Shown here piece by piece: positions 1 through 9,501 of a stretch of 64,000 nucleotides of DNA. Numbering within the stretch: position 1 is the stretch's first letter; each line of letters begins with the position of its first letter. Location of the stretch: assembly GCA_963725085.1 (NCBI GenBank), contig CAVRXM010000003.1:248001-312000 (forward strand), given 5' to 3'. Below the pieces are notes generated by a model. That model did no database searches. It was given only the letters and a program-made list of their open reading frames with translations, and was not told where the DNA came from. This DNA is from VRUE01 sp963725085. Its GTDB lineage: Bacteria > Actinomycetota > Thermoleophilia > Solirubrobacterales > 70-9. Position numbers and translations under genes: made by a program.

Positions 1-1337
1 CTCGCAGCCGACTGCTTCGACGGGCTTCCGCGCGAGGAGATCCGGGCCAAGCTCGAGTCGGGCCGGATCCGGGCGCTGCGCGGAGACCTCGAGATCGACG
101 GGCTCGGCGACCAGCCGGCCGAGGCGCTGGCGGAGATCGACACCGTGATCCACTGCGCCGCCACCGTCTCGTTCGAGGAGGCGCTCGACGACGCCCTCGC
201 CCTCAACACCTTCGGCCCGGTCCGGCTCCTGCAGCGGCTCCGCGAAAGCGGCTCCGACCCCGAGCTCGTCCACGTCTCGACCGCCTACGTCGCCGACCGC
301 CAGTCGGGCCGGGTGCTCGAGGACGGCGTTCCGCATCACGGCGCTCGCCGGCCTCGACCCCGACGAGCTCCAGGCAACCGGGCGGCGGTGGCGGGAAGAG
401 CTCGAGCGGGAATCGATCGAGGAGCCGCTCCGCGGCGGCTTCGCCAAGGCCGCCGAGCGCGACGCGGCACGGCGCGAGGGCCTGGTCGCCTCCGAGCGGG
501 CCGAGGAGCTGCGCCGCCGCTGGGTCCGCGAGAAGCTCTCGCGCCGCAGCCGCCGGCACGCGATCGAGCTCGGGTGGCCCGACACCTACGCGCTCTCGAA
601 GGCGCTCGGCGAGCGCCTCGTCGCCGAGCGCTCGGCCCCGACGACGATCATCCGGCCGACGATCATCGAGTCCGCCCTGAGGACGCCGAGCCCGGGCTGG
701 CTCGAGGGGATCAAGGTCGCCGACCCGCTGATCCTCGCCTACGCCTCGCGCGGCCTCACCCACCTTCCCGGCCACGAGGACAACGTGATCGACATCGTCC
801 CCGTCGACCTCGTCGCCAACGCCTGCGTCGTCGCCGCCGCCCATCCACCCGAGCACGGCCTGCGGACGATCGCGATCGCGAGCAGCGCCCGCAACCCGCT
901 CTCGATCGGCCGCCTCGCGGAGGAGATCCGCGAGTACTTCCTCGGCCAGCCGCTGACCGGGCGCAACGGGTCTCCGATCAAGATCGGCCAACCTCAAGTT
1001 CGTCGACCGCCGGGTCGCGCTGCGATGGACGATCGGTCGCGAGCGGCTCGCTGCGGCGGCGGCACGGGTCGCGATGGCCTCCCCCGTCCACCTCCCGCTG
1101 GAGCGGACGCTGCGTTCGGCCCGCTCGCTCGCCGAACGGGTGACGCGGATGGTCAAGATCTACGGCGCCTACACCGAGCTCGACTGCCGATTCGACGACG
1201 CCAACGCCTGCACCCTCGCCAACCTCCTCTCCGAGGCCGACCGCGCCGAGCTCTCCTTCGACACGGCGGCGATCGATTGGGACTCCTACCTTCAGGAGAT
1301 CCACCTGCCGCAGGTGCGGCGCCTCGCCGGCGGCTGA
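1..1337 (+). CDS. Fatty acyl-CoA reductase-like SDR, 5' truncated by window
   Basis: Likely reduces a long-chain acyl-CoA using NAD(P)H (NAD_binding_4 / male-sterility fold). The first codons are already inside the Rossmann domain, so the nucleotide-binding N-terminus lies outside the window. Visible are VIHCAATVSF, the VSTAYV strand and the catalytic YxxxK as YALSKALGE. The C-terminal part (VKIYGAYTELDCRFDDAN) resembles the FAR C-terminal domain. The reading frame changes near 335 and again near 985, each time by +1 with conserved sequence continuing, so I treat these as base insertions in the sequence rather than inactivation. The protein ends at 1337. No partner genes for wax or ether-lipid synthesis are visible here. 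The family is fairly sure, the substrate is not. Confidence 0.75.
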
Positions 1338-1444
1338 GCTCAGCGGCCCTCGATTTCTCGCAAATAGCAGGGTGATCCCCGTCGCCCGCGGTGGCCGCGG
1401 TTACGCTCGCCCGCACTCGCTGGACGACGACGAAGGGAGGAGTC

Positions 1445-1801
1445 GTGAAGCTGGTCATCGGCATCGTCCGCCCGGAGAAGGCGAACGACGTGCTCGAAGC
1501 GCTCTACAGGGCCGAGGTCCGGGGCGTTTCGATCAGCAGGGTTCAGGGACACGGAGGGGAGCTCGACCGGGTCGAGACCTACCGCGGCACGACGGTGAAG
1601 ATGGGACTCTCGGACAAGGTCAGGTTCGAGGTCGCGGTCTCGGACTCGTTCGTGACGGCGACGGTCGAGGCGCTGCGCGAGGGAGCGCAGACCGGCCAGG
1701 TCGGCGACGGCAAGATCTTCGTCGTCCCGCTCGAGCAGGCGGTCAGGATCCGGACCGGCGAGTCCGACGAGGCGGCCGTGACCCCGGTGGCGAAACGATG
1801 A
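1445..1801 (+). CDS. glnK: PII nitrogen-regulatory protein, T-loop tyrosine missing
   Basis: A 118-residue PII protein that would bind ATP/ADP and 2-oxoglutarate and gate the ammonium channel encoded next to it. The GTG start at 1445 is chosen because GGGAGG lies just upstream and it gives the standard N-terminus MKLVIGIVRPEK. The B-loop TGQVGDGKIFV and C-terminal RIRTGE are canonical. The T-loop reads YRGTTVKMGLSDK where typical PII has YRGAEYVVDFLPK, so Tyr51, the uridylylation/adenylylation site, is Val. Loop length is unchanged. The TGA overlaps the amt ATG by 4 bases (ATGA), implying translational coupling. Control by effector binding alone is an inference. Confidence 0.95.
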   Translation: MKLVIGIVRPEKANDVLEALYRAEVRGVSISRVQGHGGELDRVETYRGTTVKMGLSDKVRFEVAVSDSFVTATVEALREGAQTGQVGDGKIFVVPLEQAVRIRTGESDEAAVTPVAKR

Positions 1802-3078
1802 GCGGCCACGTCGACAGCGGCGACACCGCCTGGATGCTGGCGGCGACCGCGCTGGTGCTGATGATGACCCCTGCCCTCGGCCTCTTCTACGCCGGCCTCG
1901 TCCGCTCGAAGAACACCCTCAACACCTTCATGATGTCGATCGCGGCGATCGCGGTCGCGATGGTCACCTGGGCGCTGATCGGGTACTCGCTCGCCTTCGA
2001 CGGCGACGGCTCGCTGATCGGCGGCCTCGGCAACTTCGCCCTGCAGGGCGTCGACTTCGCCCCGCGCGAAGGGACCGCGATCCCGCAGCTCGTCTTCTTC
2101 GCGTTCCAGGCGACCTTCTGCATCATCACGACCGCCCTGGTCTCGGGCGCGGTCGTCGAGCGGATGCGATTCGGCGCCTATCTCGTCTTCGCCGCGCTCT
2201 GGTCGGTGCTCGTCTACTCGGTGCTCGCCCACTGGGCGTTCGGCGGCGGCTGGCTGATCTCCGGCGGGACCCTCGACTTCGCCGGCGGGGTCCCGGTCGA
2301 GATGGGCTCCGGCTTCTCGGCCCTTGCGGCGGCGCTGGTCGTCGGCGCACGCAAGGACTACGGCCGCCAGGCCCTCCTCCCCCACAACGCCGTCTATGTC
2401 CTGCTCGGCGCCGGCCTGCTCTGGTTCGGATGGTTCGGGTTCAACGGCGGCAGCGGCTTCTCGACCGGGAACGCAAGCGTGCTCGCCTTCACCAACACGC
2501 TGCTGACCCCCGCCTGCGCCCTGATCACCTGGTTCGTCCTCGACCTGATCCGGGGCCGCAAGGTGACCGCGATCGGCGCCGCGACGGCGATCATCGTCGG
2601 CTGCGTCCTGATCACCCCGGCCGGCGGCTTCATCAGCCCCGGCTGGGCGATGGCCCTCGGCTTCCTCGGCGCCCTGCCCTGTTACGCGATGATCGTCTGG
2701 CGGCCGCGGACCCGCGTCGATGAGACGCTCGACGTCCTCGCAGCCCACGGCGTCGCCGGCTTCACCGGGATCCTCTTCATCGGCTTCGTCGCCGAGGTCG
2801 GCTGGAACGGTGTCTCCGACGGCCTCTTCTATGGGAATGCCTCCCAGCTCGGCGACCAGGCGCTCGCCGCGCTCGCCGCCCCCGCCTACGCGTTCGGGGC
2901 GACTTACGTCCTGTTGCGGGCGATCGGCGCAGTGATGCCGCTGCGGGCGAGCGAGCACGACGAGGCGATCGGGATGGACGTCGTCTACCACGGCGAGGAG
3001 GCCTACGCCAGCGGCGAGGGCGCGATCCTGGTCGAGCCCGAGGCCGACGGCGAGATCCTCGTCGCCGACCCGACGTGA
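1798..3078 (+). CDS. amt: Ammonium transporter Amt/MEP family
   Basis: A 426-residue ammonium channel with about 11 membrane helices, intact in one frame. Recognisable are the N-terminal GLFYAGLVRSKN, the phenylalanine-gate helix FQATFCIITTALVSG, FGWFGFNGGS, and the second pore histidine in AAHGVAGFTG. The first pore histidine of the usual twin-His pair is replaced: DFAGGVPVEMGSG stands where E. coli AmtB has DFAGGTVVHINA, giving Glu at the His168 position. The C-terminal tail is acidic and extended. It overlaps glnK upstream and cutA downstream by 4 bases each, so the three genes form one coupled unit. Confidence 0.97.
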   Translation: MSGHVDSGDTAWMLAATALVLMMTPALGLFYAGLVRSKNTLNTFMMSIAAIAVAMVTWALIGYSLAFDGDGSLIGGLGNFALQGVDFAPREGTAIPQLVFFAFQATFCIITTALVSGAVVERMRFGAYLVFAALWSVLVYSVLAHWAFGGGWLISGGTLDFAGGVPVEMGSGFSALAAALVVGARKDYGRQALLPHNAVYVLLGAGLLWFGWFGFNGGSGFSTGNASVLAFTNTLLTPACALITWFVLDLIRGRKVTAIGAATAIIVGCVLITPAGGFISPGWAMALGFLGALPCYAMIVWRPRTRVDETLDVLAAHGVAGFTGILFIGFVAEVGWNGVSDGLFYGNASQLGDQALAALAAPAYAFGATYVLLRAIGAVMPLRASEHDEAIGMDVVYHGEEAYASGEGAILVEPEADGEILVADPT

Positions 3079-3395
3079 CCGAGTATGTCCAGGTTCTGAC
3101 CACGGTCTCCTCGGAGGAGGAGGCGGAGCGGATCGCCGACGACCTCCTCGACCGCCGCCTCGCGGCCTGCGTCCAGGTCGTCGGGCCGATCCTCAGCCGC
3201 TACCGCTGGCAGGGCGAGCTCGAGCAGGCGCGCGAGTGGCAGTGCCTGGCGAAGACCGAGGCCGGCCTCTACGGCGAGGTCGAGGCCGCGATCCGCAAGA
3301 TCCATTCCTACGATGAGCCGGAGATCCTGGCGACGCCGATTCTCGCCGGCAGCGTCGGCTACCTGGCCTGGGTCAGCGAGAACGTCGGCGACTAG
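3075..3395 (+). CDS. cutA: Divalent-cation tolerance protein CutA
   Basis: A 106-residue CutA1 protein, a small trimeric PII-like-fold protein linked to copper and other divalent-cation tolerance, whose exact role is unsettled. The diagnostic segments LLDRRLAACVQVV, YRWQGELE, EWQCLAKT and HSYDEPEILATPI are all present. The GTG start at 3075 overlaps the amt stop by 4 bases. Its tail overlaps the convergent propeller gene by 4 bases. Its place behind glnK-amt is notable because CutA and PII share a fold, but no functional link is shown by the sequence. Confidence 0.95.
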   Translation: MTEYVQVLTTVSSEEEAERIADDLLDRRLAACVQVVGPILSRYRWQGELEQAREWQCLAKTEAGLYGEVEAAIRKIHSYDEPEILATPILAGSVGYLAWVSENVGD

Positions 3396-4567
3396 GCCGG
3401 CACCCTGAAGCCCCGCTTCGCGGGCTTCGACTTGTTGCCGGCGGGGTCGGTCGCCCAGACCTTGAAGGTGTGGCGGCCGGGCTTCAGGCTCTTGTAGGTC
3501 TTCGGCGACCTGCACCTCGCCGGCTTCTTTCGGTCGAGCTTGCAGCTGAAGGTCGAGCCGGTCTCATCGGCCTTGAAGCTGAACTTCGCGGTCCCCTGGT
3601 CGAGCTTCTTGCCGGGCCCCTTCGAGATCTTCGCGACCGGCGCCCTCGTGTCGGGCGCGGGCGGGCCGGCCGGCGGCGCCGGCGGCGAGCTCAGCCCGTC
3701 GACCGCGATCCCGCAGACCTGTTCGGGACCGCCGACGCCGGGGATGAAGCTCTGTTCGACAGCGGTGCCGTCGGCGTTGGCGCGCGCGATCGTGCCATTG
3801 CCGGCGTTCATCCAGTAGAGGCGGGCCCCGTCGCGGGCGACGCCACATGGGCCTGAAGCGTCGCCGATGAAGCTCGGGTCGGCGCCGGCGCCGGTGTTCT
3901 TGTTGGCGCGGCCGAGACGGGTTCCGGTCAAGAAGAAGAAGCCGGGCTCGCTCCAGAAGACATTGGCCGAGTCGACCGCCACCCCGCAGGGCACGCTCGT
4001 GCCCGGGATTTCGATGAACTCGGCTTTGACGTCGGAGCCGTCGAGACCGGCGCGTCCGATGTATGCCGGGGTACCGGTGGCGCCTTCGCCCCAATACACG
4101 TGTCCGGCGTCGACGGCGACTCCACAGGGAACCGCAAGCCCCGGGATGAATTCGAACTGCGGAGTTCGTTCCGTCGATTTTCGCGCTGCCCGATCGAGCC
4201 CCCGGTGACCGCGGACCAGTAGATCGACGTCGACGTCACCGCGACCCCGTTCGGGCCGTCGATTCCCGGAATGAAGTTCGGGTCGACCCCGGTGCCGTCG
4301 ATATTGGCCCGCCCGATCGCGCCGCCGGTTTCATTGGCCCAGTAGATGTGATCTGCGTCGACAGCGACGGAATGCCACGCTGCCGGCGCCGGTGATGAAG
4401 GCGGGATTGGCGGCACTGCCGTCGTTCTCGGCGCGGCCGATCGATCCCTGAGCGAAGTTCCCCCAGTAGATGAACGCCGGCGCCGGCGACGCGAGCGCCA
4501 GCAGCGCCAGCGCGTCACGAGCGGTCGCCGTGAGCGCCGCCTTCCCCGGATATCCGCTCCCCGGCAT
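3392..4567 (-). CDS. Exported YWTD-like beta-propeller protein with Ig-like tail
   Basis: Probably exported. An Ala/Leu-rich N-terminus ending ALASPAPA looks like a signal peptide. It is followed by repeats of about 43 residues of the type VAVDxxxIYWxNxxxGxIGRAxxDGT, typical of YWTD/LDL-receptor-like propellers that probably bind ligands rather than catalyse. A proline-rich linker leads to a C-terminal domain with two cysteines (FSCKLD, RCRSPK) ending GRHTFKVWATDPAGN. A closely similar cap ends the exported protein at 50293-51699. Frames change near 4378 and 4190. The start at 4567 is chosen for the signal peptide. Function is unknown. Confidence 0.7.
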
Positions 4568-4616
4568 CTGAGGGAGGATAGGACCCGGCGCCGGCGGATC
4601 GATACAGAAAAATCGA

Positions 4617-5890
4617 TTATTCGGGGGCGGCGTCGTGCCCGCCCGCACCTCCGCCAGCCGCCGCTCGAGGTAGCGCCGCTCGACCTGGTTCGAGCGTCAG
4701 CTCGATCGCCCGCGCGTAGGCCGGCCCGGCCTCCTCGTCGCGGCCGAGCCGCCGCAGCAGCTCGGCCCGGGCGGAATGGAGCTGCGGGTAGGCGTCGAGG
4801 CCCTCGATCGCGTCGATCAGGTCGAGGCCGCGCTGGGGGCCCTCGCTCATCGCCACCGCCGCCGCCCGGTTGAGCTCGACGACCGGGCTCGGGGCGACGC
4901 GGGCGAGCCATTCGTAGAGGCGGACGATCCGCGGCCAGTCGGTCTCCTCGGCGGTCGCCGGCCTCGGCGTGGGCGGCCGCGATCCGGGCCTGGATCGTGT
5001 AGGGGCCGACCGGGCCATGGGCGGCGGCCCGCTCGGAGAGCGCGAGTCCCTCGGCGATCTCCTCGGCGTCCCAGAGGCCGCGGTCCTGCTCGTCGAGCGG
5101 CACCGCCTCGCCGTCGGCGTCGATCCGCGCCGGGCGGCGCGAATCGGTCAGCAGCATCAGCCCAGCAGCCCGCGCGACCTCGGGCTCGCGCGGGAGCATC
5201 GAGGCGAGCACCCGGGCCGAGGCGGATCGCCTCGGCGCTGAGCTCGGTCCGCACCAGCGAGTCGGACTCGGACGCGAGGTAGCCCTCGTTGAAGATCAGG
5301 TAGAGGGTCGCGAGCACCCCCGGCAGCCGCTCCGGCATCCGCTCGGCCTCGGGAACCTCGTAGGGGATCCCCGCCTGAGCGATCTTGCGCTTGGCGCGGA
5401 CCAGGCGCTGGGCCATCGTGGTCTCGGCGACGAGGAAGGCGCGCGCGATCTCGGCGGTGCCGAGGCCGCCGAGCGTCCGCAGCGTGAGGGCGACCCGGGC
5501 CTCGAGCGAGAGGGCGGGGTGGCAGCAGGTGAAGATCAGCCGCAGGCGGTCGTCCTCGATCTCGCCTGCGGCGGCGACCTCCTCGGCGGGGCCCAGCTGC
5601 GGCGGGCGGATCGCCTCGAGGCCCTCGAGGATCGCGGTCTTGTCGCGGAGGTTGCGCTCGCGGCGGAGGCGGTCGATCGCGTTGTTGCGCGCGACCTGGG
5701 TGATCCAGGCGCCGGGGTTCGAGGGGACGCCGTCGCGGGGCCAGCGCTCGAGGGCGACGACGAAGGCCTCCTGGACCGCCTCTTCGGCGGCGTCGAAGTC
5801 GCCGAGGACGCGGATCAGCGTCGCCACCGCCCGCCCCGACTCGTGCCGGAACGTGCGGTCGACGACGCTGTCGCGGTGCGCTGCCTCCAA
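4617..5890 (-). CDS. ECF sigma factor, ECF42-like with C-terminal extension
   Basis: An extracytoplasmic-function sigma factor of about 410 residues. Region 2 (LGDFDAAEEAVQEAF, GAWITQVARNNAIDRLRR) and region 4 (TAEIARAFLVAETTMAQRLVRAKRKI) are clear. A long C-terminal TPR-like extension contains the signature NEGYLAS and VVELNRAAAVAMSEGP, as in ECF42 proteins (DUF6596). There is no anti-sigma gene; instead a DGPF/YCII gene lies 6 bases upstream in the same direction, the hallmark partner of ECF42. Frames change near 5222, 4960 and 4690. The exact C-terminus is uncertain: the frame carrying VERRYLERRLAEV has no stop before the next gene, while the neighbouring frame stops at 4617. Confidence 0.85.
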
Positions 5891-5896
5891 GCGCGC

Positions 5897-6307
5897 CTAG
5901 TGCTTCTCCGTCACGCGCTCGAGCAGTTCGGCGCCGGAGATGTCGTCCTCACCCGACTCCTCGACCAGCGGCCTGACTTCGACCCCGACGCCCTGGAGCG
6001 GCGCCTTCTTCGTCCACTCGAGAGCCTCGTCCAGATTCGCCGCCTCGATGATCCAGAAGCCCATCAGCTGCTCCTTGGTCTCGGCGAAGGGACCGTCGGT
6101 GACCGTCGCCTCGCCGCCCTCCTCGAGCGGGAAGCGGACGACCGAGGCCGTCGCGCGCTCGCGCAGGCCGGCCCCCATGACCCAGGCGCCGGCGTCTTTC
6201 AGCTCCTGGTTGTAGCGGTCCATCAGGTCGATCGTCGCCTGCATCTCATCCGGCGAGATCTCCTCGAAGTTGGGCTCCTCCCCGATCAATCCGAGCATGT
6301 ATTGCAT
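5897..6307 (-). CDS. YCII-related DGPF-domain protein
   Basis: A 136-residue ferredoxin-like-fold protein of the YCII/DGPF family, with the namesake motif in TDGPFAETKEQLMGFWII and a C-terminal VEVRPLVE strand. The start at 6307 is chosen because AAAGGAGG lies 7-9 bases upstream; the frame extends further but that would place the Shine-Dalgarno sequence inside the gene. It leads a two-gene unit with the ECF sigma factor, only 6 bases apart. In ECF42 systems the DGPF protein is the usual genomic partner and target; its biochemical role is not established. Confidence 0.9.
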   Translation of the reverse strand: MQYMLGLIGEEPNFEEISPDEMQATIDLMDRYNQELKDAGAWVMGAGLRERATASVVRFPLEEGGEATVTDGPFAETKEQLMGFWIIEAANLDEALEWTKKAPLQGVGVEVRPLVEESGEDDISGAELLERVTEKH

Positions 6308-6398
6308 CGTGTGCCTCCTTTGTTCGCGGCGGCCGCGGATGGCCGCCTTCACCCTAACGACGAACGGGAGCCGCCAGATCGACAGCTACGTGCCGTGG

Positions 6399-6418
6399 TA
6401 GCCGCCCATAGGCGGCTA
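6399..6418 (-). terminator. Hairpin downstream of the ABC exporter genes
   Basis: TAGCCGCC-CATA-GGCGGCTA is a perfect 8-bp stem with a 4-base loop, 11 bases beyond the permease stop on the minus strand. There is no U-tract, so it would be a weak or factor-assisted terminator. It also separates the exporter from the divergently placed upstream region of the DGPF gene. Confidence 0.55.
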
Positions 6419-6429
6419 ACCCACGCACG

Positions 6430-7201
6430 CTAGGCGCGGAGGCGGTAGCCGCTCGAGAACAGGCGCAGGTTGACGATGAAGAGGGCCGCGGTGGCGGCGG
6501 CGAGGGCGACGAGGGAGAGCGGCGATGCTGACTTCGGTGTAGCCGAGGAACCCGTAGCGGACGAGGTTGATCATGTAGAAGATCGGGTTGAAGTGGGTCA
6601 GGGTCTCGAACGGCTGCGGAAGCAGCGTCGCCGAGTAGAAGACCCCGCCGAGGAAGATCAGCGGCTGGAGGATGAAGGTCTGGGCGAAGGCGACGTCGTC
6701 GAACTGTTCGGCGCGGACGCCGATCAGGACCCCGAGCTGGGAGAAGAAGAAGCCGACCAGGAACAGCCCCGGGACGAGGACGAGGATGTGGTCGACGGGG
6801 AGGTCGACGAGGATCGAGGCGGCGATGAAGGTCAGGGCGGCGACGATCAGGCCGCGCATGAAGCCGCCGAAGGAGAACGCCAGCAGCAGCTCCGCCGGTG
6901 AGGCGGGCGAGGAGAGCTGGTCCTGGATCGCCCCCTGGAATTTCTGCTGCAGGATCGAGGAGGAGTTGTTGGCGAAGGAGTTGATCGAGAACGACATCAT
7001 GATCAGGCCGGGGATGACGAAGACGACGTAGTCGATCCCGTGCAGCTTGTCGATCCGGGACCCGAGCGCGGCGCCGAAGACCGAGATGTAGAGGAAGGTT
7101 TCGAGCAGCGGCCCGCCGAGCGTCTGCTTCTTGATCTTCATGAAGCGGCTCACCTCGCGGCGCCAGAGCGTGTAGAAGCGGATCCTCGCCGTCGCGGTCA
7201 C
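6430..7201 (-). CDS. ABC-2 type transporter permease
   Basis: Membrane subunit of a two-gene ABC-2 exporter, about 256 residues with six predicted helices. The ABC-2 signature region reads QPLIFLGGVFYSATLLPQ followed by LTHFNPIFYMINLVRYGFLG, as in DrrB/NodJ-like drug and glycoconjugate exporters. The GTG start overlaps the ATPase stop by 4 bases. The frame changes near 6524; the last helix continues in another frame to LRLFSSGYRLRA and stops at 6430. The cargo cannot be read from the sequence; drug/lipid export (DrrAB type) is the usual guess for this architecture. Confidence 0.88.
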
Positions 7202-7974
7202 GCCTCGACCTCCTCGACCTCGATGTGGGAGCGCGAGAGCTCCTTGCGGCCGACCAGCGCCAGGTAGGCGTCCTCGAGGTTGACGACGCCGAAGCTCGAG
7301 GCCAGCTCCTCGCTCGATCCCTCGGCGACGATTTCGCCGTGGTTGATGAAGGCGATCCGGTCGCAGAGCTGCTCGGCCTCCTCGAGGTAGTGGGTCGTCA
7401 GCAGGATCGTCGTCCCCTCCTGGTTGATCCGCTGGACGTAGTGCCAGAGCTCGAGCCGGAGCTCGACGTCGACGCCGGCGGTCGGCTCGTCGAGGATCAG
7501 CAGCCGCGGCCGGTGCATCATCGCCCGCGCCAGGATCAGCCGCCGCTTCATCCCGCCCGAGAGTGTCCGCGTTCGTTCGTCGCGCTTCTCGGTCAGCGAG
7601 AAGGTCTCGAGCAGCTCCCTCGCCCGCTCGCGCCGCTCGCGCTTCGGCACCCCGAAGTAGCCGGCGTGGTAGTCGAGCGTCTCCTCGACGGTCAGGAACC
7701 AATCGAGGTTCGGCTCCTGCGGCGCGAGGCCGACCGATTGGCGCGAGGCCTCGTAGTCGCTGATCGCGTCGTGGCCGAAGGTCCGGATCGAGCCCGACGT
7801 GACCTGGGCGAGCCCGGTCGTGCAGTGGATCAGGGTCGACTTGCCCGCCCCGTTCGGGCCGAGCAGGCCGAAGAACTCGCCGGGCTGGATCTCGAGCGAG
7901 ACCGAGCGCAGCGCCTCGACCCCGGTCGGGTAGGTCTTGACCAGATTCTCGATGTCGAGGGCGGGCTCGCTCAG
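7198..7974 (-). CDS. ABC transporter ATP-binding protein, DrrA-like
   Basis: ATPase of the exporter, about 258 residues. It has Walker A GPNGAGKST, Q-loop LAPQEPNLDW, signature LSGGMKRRL, Walker B LLILDEPTAGVD and H-loop LTTHYLEEAE. The frame between the upstream TGA and residue ~108 contains no ATG, GTG or TTG. The only plausible start is CTG at 7974, three bases after GAGGAG, giving LSEPALDIENLVKTYPTG. A base error at the start is an alternative. It is translationally coupled to the permease. Confidence 0.9.
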   Translation of the reverse strand: MSEPALDIENLVKTYPTGVEALRSVSLEIQPGEFFGLLGPNGAGKSTLIHCTTGLAQVTSGSIRTFGHDAISDYEASRQSVGLAPQEPNLDWFLTVEETLDYHAGYFGVPKRERRERARELLETFSLTEKRDERTRTLSGGMKRRLILARAMMHRPRLLILDEPTAGVDVELRLELWHYVQRINQEGTTILLTTHYLEEAEQLCDRIAFINHGEIVAEGSSEELASSFGVVNLEDAYLALVGRKELSRSHIEVEEVEA

Positions 7975-7985
7975 AACTCCTCAAC

Positions 7986-8920
7986 CTAGAGGACCGACGC
8001 GCCCGGCTCCCCTGCACAGCCCTCTCGCGCTTCGCTCGCGGCGCGAAAAACCAAATTGCGCTCATTGGCTCGCTCCGCGCTCAGCGATCGTTCTGCGATC
8101 GCGACCATGCGGTCGTTGAGGCGGCGCATCGCCGCCTCGTAGGGCGGCGCGAACTTGCGCTGGAACCAGTAGCCGATCCTGATGTCGGCCGAGGTGAAGA
8201 CCATGTAGCGGTCCTTCTCGATCGCCTCGAGGATCCGTTCGGCAACCCGCTCCGGGGCTCACCGCTCGGCGCATCGAAGCGGGCGATCGCCCTCCGGATC
8301 CTCGGGTCGGAGCGGTCGACCCCGACGATCTCGACCGTGTCGACGAGCGGCGTCCTCACCCCGCCGGGGCAGACCAGGCTGACGCCGATCCCGTGGCGAC
8401 GGAGGTCGAAGCGAAGGACCTCGGAGACGCCGCGAAGGCCGAACTTGCTGGCGCTGTAGGCGGCGTGCCAGGGGAGCCCGAAGAGGCCGGCGGCCGAGGA
8501 GACGTTGACGACGTGGCCGCCCCTCCCGGCGTCGATCATCGGCGGCACGAAGCACTCGAGGACGCTGATCGGCCCGATCAGGTTGACGTCGATCATCTTC
8601 TGCCAGTCGCTGTGACGGAGGCGCTCGATCGAGCCCCAGGTCGAGACCCCGGCGATGTTCATCACGACGTCGACGCTGCCGCCGGCCGCGTGGACCTTCT
8701 CGGCGAGGGCGACGACGGCGTCGTGGTCGGCGATGTCGGCGACGGTCGCGGTCCCGACCCGGCCGCCGCCGCGCTCGACCTCGGCGACGACGTCGCCGAG
8801 TGCCTGGACATCGGTCAGGTGGAGCTCCGCCCCGCGCTCGGCCGCGGCCAGCGCGGTGGCGCGGCCGATGCCGCTGGCGGCGCCGGTGATCAGGCAGCGC
8901 CGGTCTCGAAGGCCCTTCAA
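7986..8920 (-). CDS. Short-chain dehydrogenase/reductase
   Basis: A classical SDR of about 300 residues: cofactor motif TGAASGIG, NIAG, catalytic Ser in VNVSSAAG and YSASK, followed by PGGVRTPLV. The substrate is unknown. The TTG start at 8920 has GGAGG upstream and overlaps the stop of the preceding gene (TTGA). The frame changes near 8257, where the C-terminus continues as IEKDRYMVFTSADIRIG. The C-terminal tail overlaps a repeated element at 8024-8083; the neighbouring frame stops with TGA at 8081, which may be the genuine end. Confidence 0.88.
8024..8083 (-). repeat. Interspersed repeat, copy A
   Basis: One of three related ~60-bp copies (others at 28469-28529 and 48426-48484). On the minus strand it opens with TGAGCGCGGAGCGAGC and closes with GCGAGCGAAGCGCGAG, with an A/T-richer centre. 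All copies sit at the 3' end of minus-strand genes. Here the initial TGA is a stop in the frame next to that of the SDR. Confidence 0.7.
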
Positions 8921-9483
8921 GCGCCTGCCTCCTCCGGCGGGAAGTCGGAGGCGACGCGGAGCGTGTTCAGCGTCATCGCCAGCATCTCGTAGTGGCCGAC
9001 GAGCATGCAGAGCTCGATCAGCTCGACCTCGTCGAGCTCCGCAGCGAGCCGGGCCCAGAGCTCGTCGCCGATCGCGCCGTCGGCGTGGAGCTCGTCGGCC
9101 GCGGCGAGCAGCATCGATTGCCGCTCCGACCAGCCCTCCGCCGCCGCGCCCTCGCGGACCCTGGCGATCTGCTCGCGGCTGAGGCCCGCCCCGCTGCCGA
9201 TCCGGACGTGGTGGCTCCACTCGTACTCGCAGCCGGTGTTGTTGGCGACGCGGAGGATCACCAGCTCGGTGTCCTCGCGCGGCAGGCGGCCGCCCGGCAT
9301 CAGCGCCCCGGCGAACCAGAGCCAGCGGCGGAACAGGCGGCGGTGGCGGGCCAGCGTGGTGAAGATCCGCGGCGGCGGGCGGCCGCCGGTGGCGAGGCCG
9401 AGGGCCCTCGCGAGCCCCGCGTTGACGAGGCCGATCTGGCGGCGCGACCCGGGCGGGATCCGGGGAGTTTGGTCTCCACCCAT
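8917..9483 (-). CDS. Carboxymuconolactone decarboxylase / AhpD-like protein
   Basis: A 188-residue all-helical CMD-family protein. The conserved core is RLPREDTELVILRVANNTG followed by CEYEWSHH, in which a Cys and His occupy the AhpD active-site helix; the second Cys of the AhpD CxxC is absent. It starts at 9483 and overlaps the SDR start, suggesting one pathway with the SDR. Members of this clade act as peroxidase-like or decarboxylase-like proteins in aromatic or steroid breakdown; which applies here cannot be said. Confidence 0.85.
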   Translation of the reverse strand: MGGDQTPRIPPGSRRQIGLVNAGLARALGLATGGRPPPRIFTTLARHRRLFRRWLWFAGALMPGGRLPREDTELVILRVANNTGCEYEWSHHVRIGSGAGLSREQIARVREGAAAEGWSERQSMLLAAADELHADGAIGDELWARLAAELDEVELIELCMLVGHYEMLAMTLNTLRVASDFPPEEAGA

Positions 9484-9501
9484 CGCGGGGACCGTACAGG
9501 C

